This document shows positions 59,248 through 64,000 of a stretch of 64,000 bases of DNA, one piece after another (position 1 is the stretch's first letter; each line of letters opens with the position of its first letter). The DNA comes from Brucella pseudintermedia (GTDB lineage Bacteria > Pseudomonadota > Alphaproteobacteria > Rhizobiales > Rhizobiaceae), in NCBI RefSeq assembly GCF_008932435.1, contig NZ_WBWE01000002.1, forward strand, positions 329,143 to 393,142. The letters are read 5' to 3'. The notes beneath the pieces were generated by a model. That model saw only the letters and a program-made list of their open reading frames with translations. It was not told where the DNA came from and ran no database searches. A program made the position numbers and the translations under genes.

Positions 59248-60138
59248 TCAGTCGATGCGACGTGCGATGCGGGAATAGACCATCAAGGCGAGACCGAAGA
59301 TGATCAGGACAATGACGGAGGTTGCGGCAGCGCGCGGCCATTCAAGCTGGATCACGGCCTGATCGTAGATTTCCGTCGCCAGCAGGAACACGCGCCCGCC
59401 GCCAAGCAATTTCGGCGTGATGAAGGAACTGATCGCCAGCACAAAGCAAAGCAGGCAGCCAAGCGCGATACCCGGCAAGGTGAGCGGCAGGATGATCCGG
59501 CGAAACCGCGTGAAGGCATTGGCGCCAAGCGATGCAGCGGCCTCCTCAAGCGAGGCGTTCAGGCGTCCGAAACCGGCAATCAGCGACAGCGCCATATAGG
59601 GGATCAGGATTTCCACCATGCCGATGAATACGCCGAGCGTATTATTGACGAGCCTGATGGGAGAGGAAATGATGCCGAGGTTCATCAAGGCTCCATTGAC
59701 GAGCCCCTGATCGCCCAGAAGCACCATCCAGCCATAGGTGCGCACCACACTGCTGACGAGCAGCGGCGAGACCGTCACCACGAAAAGAAAGTTGCGCCAG
59801 ACCGGCGAAACGCGGTGCAGGAAAAGCGCAATTGGATAGGCGCAGATGAGGGTTGCCAGCGTGATGAACGCGCTCAGCCAGAGCGAGTTGAACACCAGAC
59901 CCCAATTGAAGCTGTCGGTGAAGAAATTAATGTAGTTTTCGAACGTGTAGCGGTCCGTCAGAACACCGCCGCTTTCGCTCTGCAGGAAGGATATCTGCGC
60001 CAGATGCGCAACCGGCGCGATGAATGCGATGAGGTTGATCAAGGCCATCGGCAGAAGAAGTGCAACGGCCACAAGACTGTAGCGCCTGCGCCTCGATGAC
60101 TTTGCCGGGATGATGTCGGTCGATGTGATCGCTGTCAT
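59248..60138 (-). CDS. Polyamine/iron-type ABC transporter permease (PotB-like)
   Basis: I start at ATG 60138, 4 bases after the ATPase stop with GGGAG upstream; a longer frame to 60213 lies inside the ATPase gene. The 296-residue permease has 'LPMALINLIAFIAPVAHLAQ', 'LFVVTVSPLLVSSVVRTYGW' (typical PotB), 'EEAAASLGANAFTRFRRIIL' (EAA loop) and 'FITPKLLGGGRVFLLATEIY'. These blocks match spermidine/putrescine permeases, but the family also carries opines, 2-aminoethylphosphonate and other amines. Confidence 0.93.
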   Translation of the reverse strand: MTAITSTDIIPAKSSRRRRYSLVAVALLLPMALINLIAFIAPVAHLAQISFLQSESGGVLTDRYTFENYINFFTDSFNWGLVFNSLWLSAFITLATLICAYPIALFLHRVSPVWRNFLFVVTVSPLLVSSVVRTYGWMVLLGDQGLVNGALMNLGIISSPIRLVNNTLGVFIGMVEILIPYMALSLIAGFGRLNASLEEAAASLGANAFTRFRRIILPLTLPGIALGCLLCFVLAISSFITPKLLGGGRVFLLATEIYDQAVIQLEWPRAAATSVIVLIIFGLALMVYSRIARRID

Positions 60139-60142
60139 GACA

Positions 60143-61222
<1,080 letters not shown>

Positions 61223-61297
61223 ATCGAAACCTGTAAGGGATCGTTGCCGCCCCGGCGAAACGAGGCGGAAGCGTGAATTTCAGGGTGAGGTAGGGAT

Positions 61298-62374
61298 TTA
61301 ACGACCAGCCGGAATGATCTGGCGACGCCAGGGATTGAGCAGCTTGTCGCGCATATCGCCAATGGTCATCCAGTTGACGGGGATCAGCTTTTCACGCTGG
61401 GCCGGGTCCATGAATGGAATACGCTTTTTCGTTTCACCGTTCACGTCCGCCTTCGTGTTCGATGGCGCATAGAACATGATCTCGGCGAACCGGGCCTGTG
61501 CCTCGGGGCTTATCGCATAATCGATGAAAGTCCTGGTTGCATCGAGGTTCTTGCCGTTGGCAATCGCACTGATGACGTTCACTTGCGCGGCTGTTCCTTC
61601 CTTGGGCCCGACCGACTGAAGTTTTCCGCCGGTCTGGTCGAAATAGAACTGGGCACGCGCATTATAACCGATGGACAAGGTCGCCGTGCCGTTTGCAACC
61701 AGCGTATAGGCATCGGGCTTCGGTTCCCATGTCTGCACGGCCGGCGCCAGTTCCACCAGCTTGTCGACGCCGGGGTCCACGGTCTTCGTATAATCGTCTT
61801 CACCGGCGAGGCGGTTCGCAATGATCGTCAGCAGGATGGCCTGAATATCGCCGCCACCCTGTGCCGGGATGATGACCTTGCCGCTTTGCTGCTTGTCCCA
61901 AAGCGCTTCCCAGCTATCCGGTGGACCCTTGGCAAATGCATCGTGATTATAAAGGAGCGAAAGCGTGTCATATGTGATCGGAATTGCCGAACCAGCGAGT
62001 TCCTTGCCGAGATCGGCCACATCCGCGTAATTTTTGAGCGATGCCGGGTCGAGCTTTTCGACCAGTCCCTCCTCATCGGCAATCTTGGCGACCGAAAGAT
62101 CGTAAATCACCGCATCCGTCTGGGGTGAGGATTTCTGGGCGCGCATGTTGCCGAGCGATGTCGCTGCATTCTGCACACCGTAGTAAATGACCTTGATGTC
62201 GGGATGCTCCTTCTGGAACGGTTCGATGACGGCCTTGACGTAATTGTCCTGGAAAGCGCCGCGATACCCCATCACGGTAATTTCCGCAGCATTGGCCGTA
62301 AAAACAGTCATTGCCGAAACACTCAACGCTAAACTTGCCAGAAAAGCCGATTTTCTGTTGATCGAACGAGCCAT
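61298..62374 (-). CDS. Polyamine/amine-type ABC transporter periplasmic binding protein
   Basis: The 358-residue protein has a signal peptide ('AFLASLALSVSAMTVFTANA') and the PotD/PotF-like pattern 'EITVMGYRGAFQDNYVKAVI' and 'FQKEHPDIKVIYYGVQNA', 'GSAIPITYDTLSLLYNHDAF', 'WEALWDKQQSGKVIIPAQGG' and 'WMTIGDMRDKLLNPWRRQII'. It delivers an unknown small ligand to the PotABC-like proteins. It is the first gene of the operon; the promoter should lie in 62375-62660. A weak GC hairpin (61247-61268) follows the gene. Confidence 0.92.
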   Translation of the reverse strand: MARSINRKSAFLASLALSVSAMTVFTANAAEITVMGYRGAFQDNYVKAVIEPFQKEHPDIKVIYYGVQNAATSLGNMRAQKSSPQTDAVIYDLSVAKIADEEGLVEKLDPASLKNYADVADLGKELAGSAIPITYDTLSLLYNHDAFAKGPPDSWEALWDKQQSGKVIIPAQGGGDIQAILLTIIANRLAGEDDYTKTVDPGVDKLVELAPAVQTWEPKPDAYTLVANGTATLSIGYNARAQFYFDQTGGKLQSVGPKEGTAAQVNVISAIANGKNLDATRTFIDYAISPEAQARFAEIMFYAPSNTKADVNGETKKRIPFMDPAQREKLIPVNWMTIGDMRDKLLNPWRRQIIPAGR

Positions 62375-62661
62375 CAGTCACTCCCCTTTTGTTTGAGGAT
62401 AAGGTGAAGAATGGTGGCTGGAGCGTCCAACGACTTATTCTGTCCGCCTGTTCGATTTTGCTTTATCCCTTTGAGTTTCCCGGTTTTCTCCTTCCATATG
62501 ACATGTAGCGGGATCGGGATGATGCAAATTGAATAACCGGCGTGATGAAATTGTAATCCTTTGCCTGTTTTTTGAGCAGATAATCTTAGCTTACATTGCG
62601 CGAATCCTGTCCGCCCGGTCGCGCTTGCCATTTCCGCCCTGAAAATGCAGCCGATTCAAAA
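62375..62661. other. Divergent intergenic region upstream of the amine-transporter operon and glnII
   Basis: No gene is evident. The minus-strand promoter of the transporter operon and upstream control sites of glnII should lie here. I could not find a convincing NtrC palindrome or LysR box by eye. Confidence 0.4.
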
Positions 62662-62677
62662 CTGGCACGATCCTTGC
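62662..62677 (+). promoter_or_regulatory. Sigma-54 (RpoN) promoter of glnII
   Basis: CTGGCACGATCCTTGC at 62662-62677 matches the -24/-12 consensus (TGGCACG-N4-TTGC) exactly, with GG at 62664-62665 and GC at 62676-62677 at the required spacing. Transcription should begin near 62689, about 70 bases ahead of the glnII start. In rhizobia glnII is activated by NtrC under nitrogen limitation, which fits. Confidence 0.9.
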
Positions 62678-62761
62678 CTCTCTTAAATCGAACACCGAGC
62701 CGCGCGACACCGCATGACTTGTGGTGGTCGATCAACCGAGGATGACACAGAGAGACTAGCG

Positions 62762-63802
62762 ATGACCAAGTACAAGCTCGAATACATTTGGCTCGATGGA
62801 TGCAAGCCGGCTGCGAACCTGCGCGGCAAGACGCAGATCAAGGAATTCGACGCCTTCCCGACGCTTGAACAACTGCCGCTCTGGGGTTTCGATGGTTCCT
62901 CGACGATGCAGGCCGAAGGCCGCAGCTCCGATTGCGTGTTGAAGCCGGTCGCGATCTATCCCGATCCGGCGCGCAAGAACGGCGCGCTCGTGATGTGCGA
63001 AGTCATGATGCCGGACGGCGTCACCCCGCATCCGTCCAACAGCCGCGCAACTGTCCTCGAAGACGACGATGCATGGTTCGGCTTCGAGCAGGAATACTTC
63101 TTCTACAAGGATGGCCGTCCGCTCGGCTTCCCGGAACAGGGCTTCCCTGCGCCGCAGGGTCCTTATTACACGGGCGTCGGCTACAAGAATGTCGGTTCCA
63201 TCGCCCGCAAGATCGTCGAGGAACATCTCGATCTCTGCCTTGATGCCGGCATTAATCACGAAGGCATCAATGCGGAAGTGGCCAAGGGCCAGTGGGAGTT
63301 CCAGATTTTCGGCAAGGGCTCAAAGAACGCCGCCGACCAGATGTGGATCGCCCGCTATCTCCTGCTTCGTCTTTGCGAGCAGTACGAGATCGACATTGAA
63401 TTCCACTGCAAGCCGCTCGGCGACACCGACTGGAACGGCTCGGGCATGCACTGCAATTTCTCGACCAAATACATGCGTGAAGTGGGAGGCAAGGATTATT
63501 TCGAGGCCCTCATGGCGCAGTTCGAGAAGAATTTGCAGGACCATATCGACGTTTACGGCCCGGACAACCACATGCGCCTGACCGGCAAGCATGAAACCGC
63601 GCCGTGGAACAAGTTCTCCTACGGTGTTGCCGACCGCGGCGCTTCAATCCGCGTTCCGCACTCGTTCGTCAGGGATGGCTATCGCGGCTATCTGGAAGAT
63701 CGCCGCCCGAACTCGCAGGGTTGCCCGTACCAGATCGCTTCGCAGGTCCTGAAGACGATTTCAGAAGTTCCGACTTCGGAAGACGAAGCACTCGCTGCCT
63801 GA
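62762..63802 (+). CDS. glnII: Glutamine synthetase, type II (GSII)
   Basis: The 346-residue enzyme makes glutamine from glutamate, ammonia and ATP. It is of the eukaryote-like GSII type found in rhizobia: 'IWLDGCKPAANLRGKTQIKE', 'LWGFDGSSTMQAEGRSSDCV', the ATP/ammonia region 'WFGFEQEYFFYKDGRPLGFP', 'WEFQIFGKGSKNAADQMWIA', 'GSGMHCNFSTKYMREVGGKD' and 'RGASIRVPHSFVRDGYRGYL'. GSII is not adenylylated, so control is mainly transcriptional, consistent with the sigma-54 promoter. I start at ATG 62762; the in-frame ATG at 62714 has no similarity. Confidence 0.96.
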   Translation: MTKYKLEYIWLDGCKPAANLRGKTQIKEFDAFPTLEQLPLWGFDGSSTMQAEGRSSDCVLKPVAIYPDPARKNGALVMCEVMMPDGVTPHPSNSRATVLEDDDAWFGFEQEYFFYKDGRPLGFPEQGFPAPQGPYYTGVGYKNVGSIARKIVEEHLDLCLDAGINHEGINAEVAKGQWEFQIFGKGSKNAADQMWIARYLLLRLCEQYEIDIEFHCKPLGDTDWNGSGMHCNFSTKYMREVGGKDYFEALMAQFEKNLQDHIDVYGPDNHMRLTGKHETAPWNKFSYGVADRGASIRVPHSFVRDGYRGYLEDRRPNSQGCPYQIASQVLKTISEVPTSEDEALAA

Positions 63803-63808
63803 TTTTTG

Positions 63809-63852
63809 GACAAACGGCCTGCTCGATCCTCAAGCAGGCCGTTTGTCATTTT
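63809..63852 (+). terminator. Strong terminator after glnII
   Basis: A perfect 15-bp stem, 63809-63823 (GACAAACGGCCTGCT) with 63833-63847 (AGCAGGCCGTTTGTC), has a 9-base loop and is followed by ATTTTCT. It ends glnII transcription. Confidence 0.92.
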
Positions 63853-63878
63853 CTCCGAAAACCGCAAACAACAAAAAA

Positions 63879-63908
63879 GCAACGGTGTTAGGTGTCAAGC
63901 ACCGTTGC
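63879..63908. repeat. Inverted repeat at the transposase 3' end
   Basis: GCAACGGTG (63879-63887) pairs with CACCGTTGC (63900-63908) around a 12-base loop that contains the transposase stop codon. It may be a terminator-like structure or part of the IS end. Confidence 0.45.
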
Positions 63909-64000
63909 GTTTGCGTCCCGGATTCTCGCGTTGAGGATAATGATCATTTTTCGCATGACGGCGACGAGTGCGACTTTGCTCGGCTTTCCCTTTTGCTTGA
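63888..64000 (-). CDS. IS110/IS1111-type transposase, C-terminal end (partial)
   Basis: On the minus strand a frame enters from the right edge and ends at TAA 63888. Its 36 codons read KQKGKPSKVALVAVMRKMII and then ILNARIRDANATVLDT. The block 'GKPSKVALVAVMRKMIIILN' is the standard C-terminal signature of IS110-family transposases. The rest of the element lies outside the window, so I cannot say whether it is intact. Confidence 0.85.
   Translation of the reverse strand, partial: KQKGKPSKVALVAVMRKMIIILNARIRDANATVLDT

Overview
The window reads as chromosome of an alphaproteobacterium of the order Hyphomicrobiales, most likely Brucella/Ochrobactrum. The reasons are a DXR-like (DRL) oxidoreductase of the type known from Brucella, a GSII glutamine synthetase behind a sigma-54 promoter, a Prc-type tail protease and many ABC uptake operons. 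The genus is an inference; no rRNA or other decisive marker is present.

Positions 1-15861 are the right part of an HK97-type siphovirus prophage, all on the minus strand and cut off by the left window edge. In transcription order it holds an integrase, an excisionase-like HTH protein, small unknown genes, a large primase/helicase, more unknown genes, a structured non-coding stretch with a tRNA-like element, then HNH nuclease, terminase small and large subunits, portal, protease, capsid and a head-tail connector that runs off the edge. Next to the integrase, 15817-15861 is the 3' part of a tRNA (Thr-like). The intact tRNA should lie left of the window. From 15862 to 19562 there is a decayed phage-like island, whose last gene (a metallophosphoesterase) is cut by a complete IS3-family element.

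From 19792 the host genome resumes with prc and an unknown gene. Positions 22919-36966 are the most interesting locus: a glucitol-type PTS (gutM-srlA-srlE-srlB) with its own HPr-Enzyme I fusion, an unknown protein, a SorC-type regulator, an operon for a DRL-like oxidoreductase plus an acetoin/pyruvate-dehydrogenase-like E1alpha, E1beta and an unusual E2, and a divergent galactitol-type PTS (gatC-gatA-gatB). A shared 10-base motif occurs in the control region of the gut operon and twice in the divergent enzyme/gat intergenic region, which suggests one regulon. No polyol-phosphate dehydrogenase is present. My hypothesis is catabolism of a methylated or deoxy polyol: PTS import as a phosphate, oxidation/rearrangement by the DRL-like enzyme to a 1-deoxyketose phosphate, then acetoin-dehydrogenase-like cleavage to acetyl-CoA and a triose phosphate.

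The rest is uptake and catabolism: a peptide/opine-type ABC transporter with an M24 peptidase (37032-43509); a ribose-type ABC transporter (43674-47236); a polyol/sugar ABC transporter with a zinc dehydrogenase and AraC regulator (47908-54169); a LysR-linked operon combining a polyamine/iron-type ABC transporter with an HpcH/HpaI aldolase, a nitrilase-family amidase and an RraA-type aldolase (55019-62374); glnII with a clear sigma-54 promoter; and the tail of an IS110-type transposase at the right edge.
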